Assembly: GCA_963758845.1 (NCBI GenBank)
Contig: CAVWWX010000002.1
Coordinates: forward strand, 248,001-312,000
Direction: 5' to 3'
Origin: JBDTSW01 sp963758845
GTDB taxonomy: Bacteria > Actinomycetota > Thermoleophilia > Solirubrobacterales > 70-9
DNA length: 64,000 bases
Positions within the stretch are counted from its first letter, which is position 1. Each line of letters begins with the position of its first letter. Positions 9,221-19,300 of the stretch are shown piece by piece. The notes beneath the pieces are model-generated. The model was given only the letters and a program-made list of their open reading frames with translations, ran no database searches and had not been told where the DNA came from. A program made the translations under genes and the position numbers.

Positions 9221-10762
9221 ATGCCGCAACCCCCGCCCCAAGCGGCGGAGCCGCCGGACTACGGCGGCCAGCTGCACCGCGAGGACCTCAAAACCGCGAC
9301 CTTGTCGGGGGCCCGCTGGGTTGGCGCGACCCGAATCGTCGCGGAGATACTCGCGCTCGCCACCACGGTCGCCCTGGCGCGCCTGATCTCGCCAGCCGAG
9401 TACGGCATCGCGGTGGTCGTCCTCGTCCTGCCCATGCTGGCCTCGATCCTGACGTTCGAGGGCTTCGGTGCATTCCTCGTCCAGACCCGAACCTGTACGA
9501 GCGGGCAGGTCGGCTCGGCGGTGCTGCTGTCCGTCCTAACCGGCCTGTTGCTGACGATCGTCGTGCTCGTACTCTCCCCGATCGTGGCGGAGCCGATCTT
9601 CGGGCCGGGGACAGCCGAGCTGGCGATGATCTGCGCGCCGATCTTCCTGATCTCCGGCTTCGCTGCGGTCCCGCGCGCGCTCCTGATGCGGCGCCTGGAC
9701 TGGCGATGGCTGAACCTGACCGAGGTCGTCCAGCTCATCGTCGTCTCGGTCGCGAGCCTCGCGTTTGCGTTCGCCGGGTTCGGCGGCGAGGCGCTGATCC
9801 TTGGGGCCGTCATCGGAGCCATCGCCGTGACGGCGCTTCTATTGGTCGTGGCCCCCAGCGGCCCGCCCCGGCTGGAAAGAGCCTCGGCCAGGTCCATCCT
9901 CAGGTTCGGCTTCCCGGCCGCCGTTGCGGGGTTGACCGCAACTCTGCAGAAGAACGTGACCTTCCTGGTACTCGCCGGAAGCACAAGCCCGGCGCAGGTT
10001 GGGCTCTACTGGAGGGCCTACCAGCTGGGGGTCGAGTACCAGTTCAAAATCAGCAACATCACGTACCGGGTCGCGAAGCCGGTGCTGACGCGGGCGGCGC
10101 GGATGGCCGACCTTCGCGAGCTGCGAACCAGGTTGCTGAGGATCAACACCATTCTCATTTACCCGGTGCTGGCGCTCCTTGTCGTCCTCGCGCCCGACCT
10201 CGTGCCGTGGATCTTCGGAGAGGATTGGAGCGGCGCGGTGGTCCCGACCCAGGTGCTCGCCGTGGCCGGGCTCTCGACGGTTCTGATCGCCGGCATCGAT
10301 CCGCCGATGCTGGCTGTCGGGCGGCCCGGCGCGCTTGCGACCTTCAACGTCACGATGATGGTCGGGACGGGGGCGATCGCCTGGTTCCTGGCACCGTGGG
10401 GCATCACGGCCGTCGCGGTAGGCATGGCCGTAAGCCAGTTCGTGCTGCTGCTCGCCGGACTCTTCTTCTTGCTCCAGCGGGTGATCGGCGTTCCGATGCG
10501 CGAGAGCCTCGGCGAGGCGGGCGCCGCGCTGTTCTGCTCGGGCGTCCTCGTCGCCGCGACCCTGCCGATCGCCGACATCCTTCGCTCGTCACTCCCGCCC
10601 CTCGAGTTGACGGTGCTGGTGGGCTCGCTCGGGCTCGCGGTCTACGCCGCGTGCCTGCGCGCCGTCTCCCCGTCGGCTTGGGGAGACCTGCGGACGCTGT
10701 TCGTGCGCGTCGTCGGGGTACGGCGCCTTCTGCCCGCGCTCGGGAACCCGCAGCGGCTATGA
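9221..10762 (+). CDS. Polysaccharide flippase, MATE/Wzx-like (lipopolysaccharide biosynthesis protein)
   Basis: 513 residues with about 12-14 hydrophobic segments in the arrangement of the Wzx/RfbX/MviN superfamily. Features include ALARLISPAEYGIAVVVLVLP in TM1-TM2, EGFGAFLVQ, a central basic loop (LLMRRLDWRWLNL) and the second-half start FGFPAAVAGLTATLQKN. It is predicted to flip undecaprenyl-linked repeat units across the cytoplasmic membrane for the surrounding locus. The start ATG at 9221 is chosen because the reading frame upstream lacks coding character. No frameshift is needed. Confidence 0.87.
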   Translation: MPQPPPQAAEPPDYGGQLHREDLKTATLSGARWVGATRIVAEILALATTVALARLISPAEYGIAVVVLVLPMLASILTFEGFGAFLVQTRTCTSGQVGSAVLLSVLTGLLLTIVVLVLSPIVAEPIFGPGTAELAMICAPIFLISGFAAVPRALLMRRLDWRWLNLTEVVQLIVVSVASLAFAFAGFGGEALILGAVIGAIAVTALLLVVAPSGPPRLERASARSILRFGFPAAVAGLTATLQKNVTFLVLAGSTSPAQVGLYWRAYQLGVEYQFKISNITYRVAKPVLTRAARMADLRELRTRLLRINTILIYPVLALLVVLAPDLVPWIFGEDWSGAVVPTQVLAVAGLSTVLIAGIDPPMLAVGRPGALATFNVTMMVGTGAIAWFLAPWGITAVAVGMAVSQFVLLLAGLFFLLQRVIGVPMRESLGEAGAALFCSGVLVAATLPIADILRSSLPPLELTVLVGSLGLAVYAACLRAVSPSAWGDLRTLFVRVVGVRRLLPALGNPQRL

Positions 10763-10817
10763 CGACCCGGGGGTGCGTTAGGGTGGGCCCGTTGGCAGGC
10801 TCGGGGATCCGCCTCTG

Positions 10818-12098
10818 TTGAGACGCGCCTTTCCAGATCGCAAGTGCGCCATTGCGGCTTTCTGCGTCGCTGTGGCGATCACGACTTCAGGCTTCGCTGA
10901 GCCGCCCGCGACTCCGGAGAAGAGCTCCGCACGCTCGTTGAGCCTCAAGCGGGTTGACGGCGGCCGCGAATACTACGGGAAGTTCTCGAGGGCACTGCCG
11001 ACTCGGAGCTCGTACTTCCCGATCGGGACGTGGCTCAAGACCGCACTCTCGCCATCGGAGGTCGCCGAGGACAGGGAGGTCGGCCTGAACCTGTACGTCG
11101 GCGTCGCGGATCCGGAGGGCAGCGACCTCGGCCTGCTGCGGGCCAACGGGATGAGCGCGTTGATCCAGGCGGATGAACGGACCCGATTCTCCGGGGTCGG
11201 TGCCGAGACGGCCGGTTGGCTGCTCGCGGATGAGATCGACATGACGGAGGGCCCGGCGGCATGCAGGGGCAGCCTGCAGTCGATCAAGCGCCGCTTGCCG
11301 CGGGACGGGCGCGCCCGGTACAACAACTACGGGAAGGGGGTGCTCCTGTGGGAGACCGATGCGGAGGCGGCGTGCTTCGTCAACGCCCAGCATCTCGTGT
11401 CGTCCGACCTGTACTGGTTCACCGACCCCAATCAGATCGACATGACCGGCCAGCGCTGGTTGCCGGAAGGCGAGCGACAGATGACGCTCGACGAGGTTCG
11501 ACGAGCTGCGAATTACGGCTATCAGGTCGACAGGATGCGGAAGCTCGATGCCAGGGATGGGCGGCGAAAGCCGATCTGGGCTTTCGTCGAAGTGGGCTGG
11601 CCGTTCACGGAGTCCGCCGGGCAGGGGGGTCGCGCGATCCTGCCCGAGGAGATACGAGCTGCCGTGTGGCATTCGCTCATCGCTGGGGCCAGGGGTGTCC
11701 TGTACTTCGATCACCAGTTCGCGGGGCCGTGCACCGAGAGCGTCCTACGCGGCCCGTGCTACCCCCAGAACCGGGAGATGGTCAACTCCGTCAACCAAGA
11801 GATCAAGAAGCTCGCCACGGTGCTGAACGCTCCCACCGTGACCTCGCACTGGAACGCGAACCCGGCCATCAGGGCGATGGTCAAGCGGCGGTCTGGTCAC
11901 CTCTACGTGTTCGCGGGTTCGAGTGAGAACCGGTCGAGCACCGGTACGGTCTCCATCCCCTGCGTCGGGCGGGCGCAAGCCACAGTCCTCGGTGAGGACC
12001 GCGTCGTACCGGTCCGCGGCGGATCCTTCAGCGACTCGTTCGCCGACGGCAACGCGATCCACATTTACCGGGTCGGCGGCGGATCGAGCTGTCGCTGA
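10818..12098 (+). CDS. Secreted TIM-barrel-like protein of unknown function
   Basis: 426 residues beginning at TTG, with a basic N-terminus and a hydrophobic stretch (IAAFCVAVAITTSGFA) that looks like a Sec signal peptide cut near residue 27. The body has the flow of a glycoside-hydrolase-like barrel: YFPIGTWLKTALSPSEVAED, GLNLYVGVADPE, GWLLADEIDM with adjacent acids, FVEVGWPFTES, and IRAAVWHSLIAGARGVLYFDHQF, where carboxylates could be catalytic. Similar actinobacterial proteins are known only as hypothetical. Neighbouring envelope genes suggest action on an extracellular glycan. The frame is clean. A possible contrary view is a non-enzymatic carbohydrate-binding role. Confidence 0.7.
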   Translation: MRRAFPDRKCAIAAFCVAVAITTSGFAEPPATPEKSSARSLSLKRVDGGREYYGKFSRALPTRSSYFPIGTWLKTALSPSEVAEDREVGLNLYVGVADPEGSDLGLLRANGMSALIQADERTRFSGVGAETAGWLLADEIDMTEGPAACRGSLQSIKRRLPRDGRARYNNYGKGVLLWETDAEAACFVNAQHLVSSDLYWFTDPNQIDMTGQRWLPEGERQMTLDEVRRAANYGYQVDRMRKLDARDGRRKPIWAFVEVGWPFTESAGQGGRAILPEEIRAAVWHSLIAGARGVLYFDHQFAGPCTESVLRGPCYPQNREMVNSVNQEIKKLATVLNAPTVTSHWNANPAIRAMVKRRSGHLYVFAGSSENRSSTGTVSIPCVGRAQATVLGEDRVVPVRGGSFSDSFADGNAIHIYRVGGGSSCR

Positions 12099-12116
12099 CC
12101 ACCGGTAGGCCCGTGG

Positions 12117-13030
12117 TCACCCCCCAGAACGAACCACCGGCGGAACGCTGGCCAGCGCACCTCGCCTGACGTCGAGTGGGGTGTGCGACTTGGCTGAGAT
12201 CATTACGGCTACGTCTTCCGGCGCCAACCGGCTCACAAATCCCGAGGCCGCTTTGGGCGCCAGAGGAGCCGTCTCCCAGTAGCTGTGGCAGAGGATCGAG
12301 TCAGCGGCGATGACCTCGGCGGACGCCCCCAGCACGCGGTCAACAAACACCCCGTAGAGGATGAACTCGGAGATGTGCAACTCGGAGCCGATCGCATCGA
12401 GCCAGGGCCCGCCAGTGACGTCCTCGATCCGGTCGCACAACGCAGCCACGACCTGTCGATCCCAAACATTGAATGCGCTGATGTAGTCCGGGAGCGGCGG
12501 CGGCCCGGCTGGCGGCAGTCCGAGCAACCGGCTTGCCGCCTCGTGCCAGATCAGGTGACGCGGCAGGCGCTCATCCACGGCATCGTCGTTGCGGTAAAAG
12601 CGGACGAGACCATCCCTGAGAATGTGTCCGGGGTCACCGGGCGCACAAGGACGACATCCGAATCCGCCAGGAGCAGCACGTCAACGCCAAGATCGGCGGC
12701 CACATGCAGCTTCACGAGCTGCTGCATGACCCAACCCCGGACCGGGGGGTAAGGCCGGCGCAGGTTGAGCCACGCGTTGGCCCCGGCACAGGTAGCATCC
12801 GACGAGGGAGGAACTCCTCGACCGTCCAGACCTGGGTGCGCGGACCATGCAGCCCCGCAAACAGCTCCAAGTCGCCGGACGGCACCACCAGGTGATGCTC
12901 GACGTCCGAAGGCGTCCAGTCCAAGACGGAACGGTTCAGTTCGCAGCAGAGTCGAAGTCGGGCGCGTAGCTGGGTGTCAGGACCGCGAGCTACTCAATCG
13001 ACCACGGGCTGGTCTGCCAATCCAGCTCAT
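12117..13030 (-). CDS. DUF6492 family protein, glycosyltransferase-like (at least three frameshifts)
   Basis: Reading across frames gives a continuous DUF6492 protein: LAVLTPSYAPDFDS, then ELNRSVLDWTPSDVEHHLVV, TVEEFLPRRMLPVPGA, NAWLNLRRPYPPVRGWVMQQ, VLLLADSDVVLVRPVTPD, LVRFYRNDDAVDERLPRH, and ISAFNVWDRQVV up to VAVMISAKSHTPLDVRRGAL. LADSDV looks like the DxD of a GT-A nucleotide-sugar site. Breaks lie near 12625, 12790 and 12948. The start is uncertain; an ATG at 13030 with AAAGG before it needs one more shift. Such genes sit in capsule or exopolysaccharide loci. The biochemical role is not established. Confidence 0.68.
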
Positions 13031-13063
13031 CCTTTGCAGCGCGATCTCGGGTCGCGTTGCCGC

Positions 13064-13285
13064 TCATGCGTCGACGAGGGGTTCGTGCCCGCGCCCTCGA
13101 ACTAGCCGCCTGTTCGCCTCGTTCGCCTCTTCCTCGTCCGTACCCTTCCTTGCTGCGAAGAGGGCGTCGTTGCCGCCCACGGCAGGCGGTTGATTCGACT
13201 ATCAAGCCCGCGCAAGCCTCAGCGGAACCGGTCCTGGCTGAAGACCTGGAGCCACTTCTCGGCGCTCCACGTGTACCTGGCCCGC
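13064..13285 (-). CDS. Small hypothetical protein, frame broken
   Basis: A minus-strand stretch between the Wzz-like gene and the DUF6492 gene. In one frame it reads NDALFAARKGTDEEEANEAN and ends HEPLVDA at a TGA at 13064; upstream, after a shift, it reads LDSRINRLPW. The acidic, coding-like composition suggests a real short protein of 60-75 residues, but I do not recognise it and the start cannot be fixed. Confidence 0.3.
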
Positions 13286-13293
13286 CGGACCCG

Positions 13294-14049
13294 TTAGCGC
13301 CTGACTCGCCCTCCTCCGAATGGATGCCTCGAGCCGCGGCCCGGAGGAGCCTTGTCCAGGTATTCATAGGTGCCGGGCTGGGACGCGCCGGCCAGCGCGC
13401 TCCGACGCGCTCCATCCGCAGCGTGGTCAGCGCGTCGGCCACCGAGACGACCACGAACAGCAGGATCGCGCCCAGCACGAGCACGCCCACCAGCAGCCGG
13501 AGCTGGCCCGACGCCCGCAGCTCGGCGCCGTCGGGAGCATCCACCTCTGCGTCTCGATCCTGTACTCGGCGCCACCCCCTGTGCCGCCTGCATGCGGTCG
13601 AGCTCGCGCGTCACGGCGTCGCCGACGACCTCGGCGGTCCGGATGGCCGCCTCCGGGCTCCCGCCCGGCCGGTGATCTGCACGATCGGGCTGGAGTAGCC
13701 GAACGCGGGGCTGGGCGCCACCGTGTATCGGGGGTCGGCGCCCGCCTCCACCAGCGTCCGCGCGCCGATTCGCTGCTCAAGCTGCTCGCCAGGACCTCGA
13801 TGACCACCGACTGGTCGGTGAAGCGCGTGTACGGGTTGTCGGCATTGATCGTCCCGAGTGCCGGATTGCGGGCGATCTCCTCCGCCGTCGGCGGGGCCGG
13901 CGGATTGATCAGGATGTAGCTGGACGACGCCTCGTACACCGGCTCCTTGACCGCGACGACGTACACCGCGCCAACGAGGGTCAGGACGATCACGGGCAGC
14001 GTCACGAGCTTGTAGCGCCAGATCTTCCGCGCAATCGCAACAGGTCCAT
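13294..14049 (-). CDS. Wzz-like polysaccharide chain-length/co-polymerase protein (about five frameshifts)
   Basis: The start is well defined: ATG at 14049 with AGGAGG seven bases upstream, reading MDLLR and then, after a one-base repair, IARKIWRYKLVTLPVIVLTL (TM1 next to a basic N-terminus). The periplasmic part starts KEPVYEASSSYILINPP, a Wzz hallmark, continues GARTLVEAGADPRYTVAPS and RTAEVVGDAVTRELDRMQ, and the second TM is LLVGVLVLGAILLFVVVSVADAL. It ends RVRR at a TAA (13294). Breaks lie near 14037, 13780, 13673, 13585 and 13550. The role is to set polymer length together with the ligase/polymerase just upstream. No tyrosine-kinase domain is attached. Confidence 0.72.
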
Positions 14050-14050
14050 G

Positions 14051-15461
14051 TCAGCCTCCTGCCGGCAGCACGGTTCGGGTGCTCGAGGCCGGTTCGCCGG
14101 CCCGAGGGGTCGGTGATCGGCGCTCGACGGGCGCGGTAGCCGCCGGGCGCTGCCGGCCGCGGCGAGCCGCCAGCAGGCTCCGATCAAGCCGATCACGAGG
14201 GCGTAGACATTGGAGAACATCGGAAACGACAGCGAGTCGAAGGTCAGGGAGCAGACCGCCGCGGCCAGTGCGGCGCCGGCGAGCGCGGCGCACAGCAGCC
14301 GGAGCTCGGGGTCGCTGCTGCGCCGCCGGGCGACGAGAGCGGCGATCAGCGGCACCAGAAAGAAGGCGGCCAGCGCGACGACTCCGACCAGCCCGAGCTC
14401 GATCGCGGTCTTCAGGTACTGGTTGTCGAGGATGTACAGGAGGTTCTCCGGCAGGTACGTCCCGCCGCCGTGGCCGAACCACGGCGCCTCGTGCACGAGC
14501 CGCTCGACCTCCGGGTAGTCGATCACCCGGGCCAGCACCGAGTCGTCGCTGGTGCCGGCTCCGAAGAACGCGGTGAGCGTGCCGATCACGCCGGGGGCCG
14601 ACATGAAGACCCCGGCCAGCGCGAAGGGCGCGGCGCACAGCGCGACCAGCCGCTGCCGCGCCGGCATCAGCACCACGAGCACCGCGAGCGCCAACGCGAC
14701 CGAGATGACTGCCGACCGCGAGACCGAGGTCGGGATCGCGAGCCCGATCAGCGCCACCGGAGCCCACCGCTTCCACACGCTCCGCTCGGTGTCGTAGATC
14801 GCGAGGTAGATCGCCAGCGGCAGCAGCATCCCGGCGACCACTCCGAGCTCGATCGCGGTGATGGAGGTGCCGGAGACCCGGTTCAGCGCCGCCCGGGCGA
14901 CGATCGCCGGGTTGTCGAAGTTGAGCGAGAACCCGGGGAGGTCACGCAGGTAGGGCGTGACGTCCAGGCTGATCCAGAACTGCATCGCGGCGACAACGCC
15001 GCAGAACGCACCGCCCCAGCACAGCGCCCGCAGCACCCGGCGCACGTCGCGCAGCGAGGTGAGGCACTCGGCGGCGACCAGCGCCACGCCGGTGATCACC
15101 GCGAGCTGCATCATCAGGCGGTCGGCGGCCGCCGCTTGCGTCACGGTCAGCGTGCGCGCGGTCCATCAGAACGTAGGAGACGAGGACGGAGAGCCAGAGC
15201 AAGCAGAGCACGGCCCTGACCGGGTGCCGGTGCCGCAGCGGATCGTGGAGCCCGAGCAGGGTCGCGGCAAAAAAGGCGGCGAACACGAACATGCCGACCA
15301 GTGCGGCCGCATAGCCTTCGGCGCCGATCGCCCTGATCACCGTGTCCGACGGGATCACCATCACGGTCAGCGCGAACAGCTGCAGCATCGGCACGGCGTG
15401 CGAGCGGGACGGGATCGGGACCAGTCGCGGTTGCCCGGGCGCGAGAGCTGGGTCCGCTCAT
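14051..15461 (-). CDS. O-antigen ligase/polymerase-like membrane protein (Wzy/WaaL family; about three frameshifts)
   Basis: About 460 residues with some 10-12 membrane segments. The large extracellular loop of the Wzy/WaaL superfamily is visible (RVIDYPEVERLVHEAPWFGHG, then GGTYLPENLLYILDNQYLK); H-x-APWFGHG and NQYL are typical. It would polymerise repeat units or ligate them to a lipid carrier. The start ATG at 15461 overlaps the stop of the GT2 gene (ATGA). Frame breaks lie near 15440, 15150 and 14165. The repaired end is a TGA at 14051 just before the Wzz start, so the two are translationally linked. Confidence 0.75.
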
Positions 15462-16325
15462 CTCAGCCCGCCCTCGAGCTGTCGTCGCGCTCCCACCCAT
15501 GGCCGGCGAGCGGCGCCGAGCGAGGCCGAGCGGAGCCGCGCCCCGGCGGCGAAAGCGGCGTAGGTAGCCGCGTCGAGCGCCGCGACCGGACCGGACGCAA
15601 CAAGCCGACCGAGGTCGCGCAGAGTGGATGGGGTAGTCTCGGGCGCCCGGCCGTCCGGATCGGGTGCGGACGCCCGTTCGCCCTTGCCGAAGTAGACGCG
15701 CCGCAGAACCCGGATGAGGTCGCGGCTGCGGCGCGGCGCCACGACGACGACCGGCGGGCAGTCGACGATCTCCACCTCAGCGGATTCGAAGTGACCGTCG
15801 ACCCAGAGGTCGTCGCCGACCAGATCCGGAAAGACCCCGAACCGCTTCCGGCCGGCCGCCGACAAACCGTAGACACCTGCCCCCCAGAGTGACCCCAGAA
15901 CCGCCGGAATCCCCGACCGCGCGCGGTAGTAGCCACGCACGGGCGCCGACGAAGCCTCGGCGTCATACCGGATCGGCGGGCGGGCGGCGAGCGCGCCGGA
16001 TCGGAGTCGCTCCAGGACCAGGCGCGCGGCGGCCCCCGGCAGCACGACATCGGCGTCCAGGTAGAGCCGGGGGAACGCTCGCCGCCGCATCCCCGATCCG
16101 CAGGGCAGCGGGCTTCGACGCCGATCGCACCTCCACCACCCGGACCGGGTGACCGGACGATCGGGCGACCGCAGCGGACTGATCGGCGCAGCCGTTGCAG
16201 ACGACCACCACCTCCAGCTCGCCCGGTTTGAAGCCCTCGAAAAGTGCATCCAGGCAGCGCCGTATCACCGACCCCTCATCGTGGGCCGGGATCACCACCG
16301 AACCCAGCGGCGAGTGCCGGGTCAC
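15458..16325 (-). CDS. Glycosyltransferase family 2 (one frameshift near 16085)
   Basis: The N-terminal GT-A fold starts SVVIPAHDEGSVIRRCLDAL with the UDP-binding aspartate region, followed by VVVVCNGCADQS. After a shift near 16085 it continues FPRLYLDADVVLPG with the DAD metal/nucleotide motif, then SLWGAGVYGLSAAGR and DLVGDDLWVDGHF (acceptor-side acids). The chosen start is GTG 16325, because it overlaps the stop of the upstream PA14 gene (GTGA); a TTG at 16340 is also in frame. The stop overlaps the ligase ATG. Probably adds one sugar to the lipid-linked unit. Confidence 0.75.
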
Positions 16326-19300
16326 GGGTTCACCTTGCAAGCGAGGCTGCTGCCACGCTCTGGGTGCTTGGGCACTGCCCCTCCTTTCCGAAATTGGCCT
16401 TGACGGATGAACGGCTCGCCGGCGCTGAAACTTCTGCTCCCTTCTGTCGGCTCAGCCCGACCAGGACCGATCTCCTTCCCGGCGAGCTTCGACTCGCTGA
16501 ACCTGGCGACCGCGCCGCCGGTGTGCTCGAAGTACTCGACGACCACGGTGTGCTGCCCTGCGGTCAACGGGACGTCGGCGCGTGTACGTGGTCGGCGGCT
16601 GGTAGAACCAGCCGTCGATGACCTGCGGTGCCGTCGACCAGCACCCGGATCCCGTCGTCGCCGGTGACGCTGAACCGGTAGGTGCCCGCCGCGTAGTCCT
16701 TCGTCCTGGTCCAGCGGGCCGAGAAGCGGTTGGCGGGCACCGCGGGCCGGGCGAGCCCTCGCCCCAGTCGAAGTCGATCGCGTCGTCGATGCGGGTGAGC
16801 ACCGGCGTCCCGGACAGGCTCGCTGTTGTCGAAGTACTCGGCCGCGAACGGTCGGGCGGCGGCGGCGGCGGTGCGGCTCCGCGGTCGGCTCGTAGCTGAG
16901 CTTGGCGACCGCGTCCCCGCCCGCCTCGAAGTACTCGAGCACGACCTGGTGCGTGCCCGGGGTCAGGTGCTGGTGACGGTGTAGGTCGTCGCGGCCCTGC
17001 GGGATCCACTTGTCCAGCACCTTCTGCCCGTCGACGAACAGGCGGACGCCGTCGTCGCCGGTGACGGTGAACTTGTAGGTGCTGGCCTCGGCCACGTCCA
17101 TCGACTTCGTCCAGCGGGCCGAGAAGTTGTCGGCGGGCACGCCGTCGCCGGGCGCGCCGCCGCCCCAGTCGAAGTCGATCGCGTCGTCGGTCCGGGTCAG
17201 GACGGGCGCGCCGGCGAGGTCGCGGTTGGCGAAGTACTCGGCGGCGTAGCCGCCGTCGGCGGTGCACGACGTCGCCGATCCGGTCGTAGGAGAACTCGGC
17301 GCGCGCGCCGCCGCCTGCCTCGAAGTACTCCACCCGCAGCTCGTGCGTGCCGCCCGTCACGACCTTGTCGACGCTGTACTCGCTCGTTGCCGGAGCTCCA
17401 GTCGTCGACCACCGGCACGTTGTCGATGTACGCCCGGATGCCGTCGTCGCGGACACCGCTGAACCGGTAGACGCCGGCCGAGAGCGACACGGTCTTCGTC
17501 CAGCGCGCCACGAACCGGTCCGCCGCGATCCCGCTCCCGGCGAGCCGTCGCCCCAGTCGAAGTCGAGCGTCTCGTCGTCGCGCTCGAGGTCGGCCGGGCC
17601 GGTCGGGATGCTGGGAGCCCCGTGGCGTCCGGCGTGTTCCAGTACTCCGCGTGGTACGGCGGTCTCGGCGGGCGGGTCGCCGACCGTTGGTGTAGCCAGC
17701 CGGGCCACCGCCCCGCCGCCGTTCTCGTAGTACTCCATCACGATCTTGTGCGGGCCGCCGTCCAGCGGCAGCGTGGTGCGGTAGGTGGTCGGCGCCCTGG
17801 TCGATCCACTTGTCGATCACCCGCACGCCGTCGACGTACAGCCGCACGCCGTCGTCGGCGGTGACCGCGAACTCGTAGTCGCCCGGGGCGAAGCTCAGCG
17901 TGCGCGTCCAGCGGGCCACGAACCGGTTGGCGGCGATGCCCGGGCCCGGCGAGCCCTCGCCCCAGTCGTGGTCGATCGCCTCCTCGTCGCGCACGAGGTC
18001 CGGCGCGGTGCCGGGATCGCGTTGACGCCCGGGCGGCACGTTCCAGTACTGCGCCCGGTAGGTGTCCGGCCGGCTGGTCGGGCGCGCTGTCCCAGTCGAG
18101 CGACGCCGGTGCGTCCGCCGCCGCGCTCGACGTAGTCCATCTTGATCCGTGTGCTTGCCCTCGCCGAGGTCGGCGGTGTAGCTGAACTCGGTGTTCGCCG
18201 GGCCCTGCCAGCGGCCGATCACCCGCTTGCCGTCGATGTAGAGCCGGACGCCGTCGTCGGCGACGGCCGTGAACTTGTAGCGGCCCGGCGCCGAAGTACT
18301 GGGTCTTGGTCCAGCGCGCCGCGAAGTTGTCGGCGGGCAGGGCCGGGTCGGGCGAGCCGCTCGCCCCAGGCGAAGTTGATGTTCGGGTCCTGCCTGGTCA
18401 GGACGGGCGCTGCCCGAGAACGTCGTGTTGTCGTAGTACTTGGCGGTGAACGGCTGCGACGGCCCGTAGGTCGCCGTGTAGGTGGTGTCGTCCTCCGGCG
18501 TGGTGATCACGTGGCGGATGCTCTTGCCGTCCGACCAGCCGGCGAACTGGAGCGGGGTGCCGTCCTGGGCGACGGCGGCGCTCGGCGCGGAGAGCTCGCG
18601 CTGGAAGCCCTCGACGCCCGTGAACGTGCGCGGCGTGCTGACCGGGACGCCGTCGACGATCAGGCCGAGGCCCGGGCGGCGAGGTGGCGAGGCTGACCTG
18701 CGACTTCCGCGGGAAGATGTTCACGATCTTGCTGGTCGACAGGCCGTTGCTGTCGGTCGCGGTCACCTTGATCTCGTAGGAGGTGTCCGCCGACGCCTCG
18801 CCCGTCGTCGGGATGGTGAACGATCCGGCCCGGCCGGTCAGCGGGCCGACGAAGGGGTGGAAGTGGGTGCCGTGGTGCAGCCTGACCTCGGTCTTGATGT
18901 CGCCGTCGTCGAGGTCGAAGCCGGCCGCGTCGCGTGGCGAACGCGTTGTAGGTGATCGTGTCGCCCGCCCGGTAGAGCTGGCCCTCGGTGGGCGTGGAGA
19001 CCGTCAGCTCGGGCGGCAGCCCGACCTGGATCACGATCGGCTGCGCCGGCGGTCTGGTCCCCGCCGGCCGACACCGTCAGGCGCGCCGTGTAGACGCCCT
19101 TCTCGGGTAGGTCTTCGTCGGGTTCGCCTCGGTGCTGGTCGTCCCGTCGCCGAACGTCCAGTGGTAGCTCAGCGGGTCGCCGTCGGGATCGCTGGCTGCC
19201 GGCGCTGGAGAAGTGCACGGTGAGCGGCTCGACGCCCTTGGTGACGTCGGCGGAGGCGTTGGCCACCGGCAGGTGGGACGTGGTGTTGTAGCTGACGCGG

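Noticed and set aside
13064..13285. Sulfotransferase C-terminal fragment (SAEKWLQVF resembles such a tail)
   Set aside because: The match is only a few residues, other frames read more convincingly coding-like, and there is no PAPS loop nearby.
16480..18450. Repeated DNA segments in the PA14 region as a tandem or CRISPR-like array
   Set aside because: The similarity is at the protein level of diverged PA14 modules, with no regular spacer/repeat unit.
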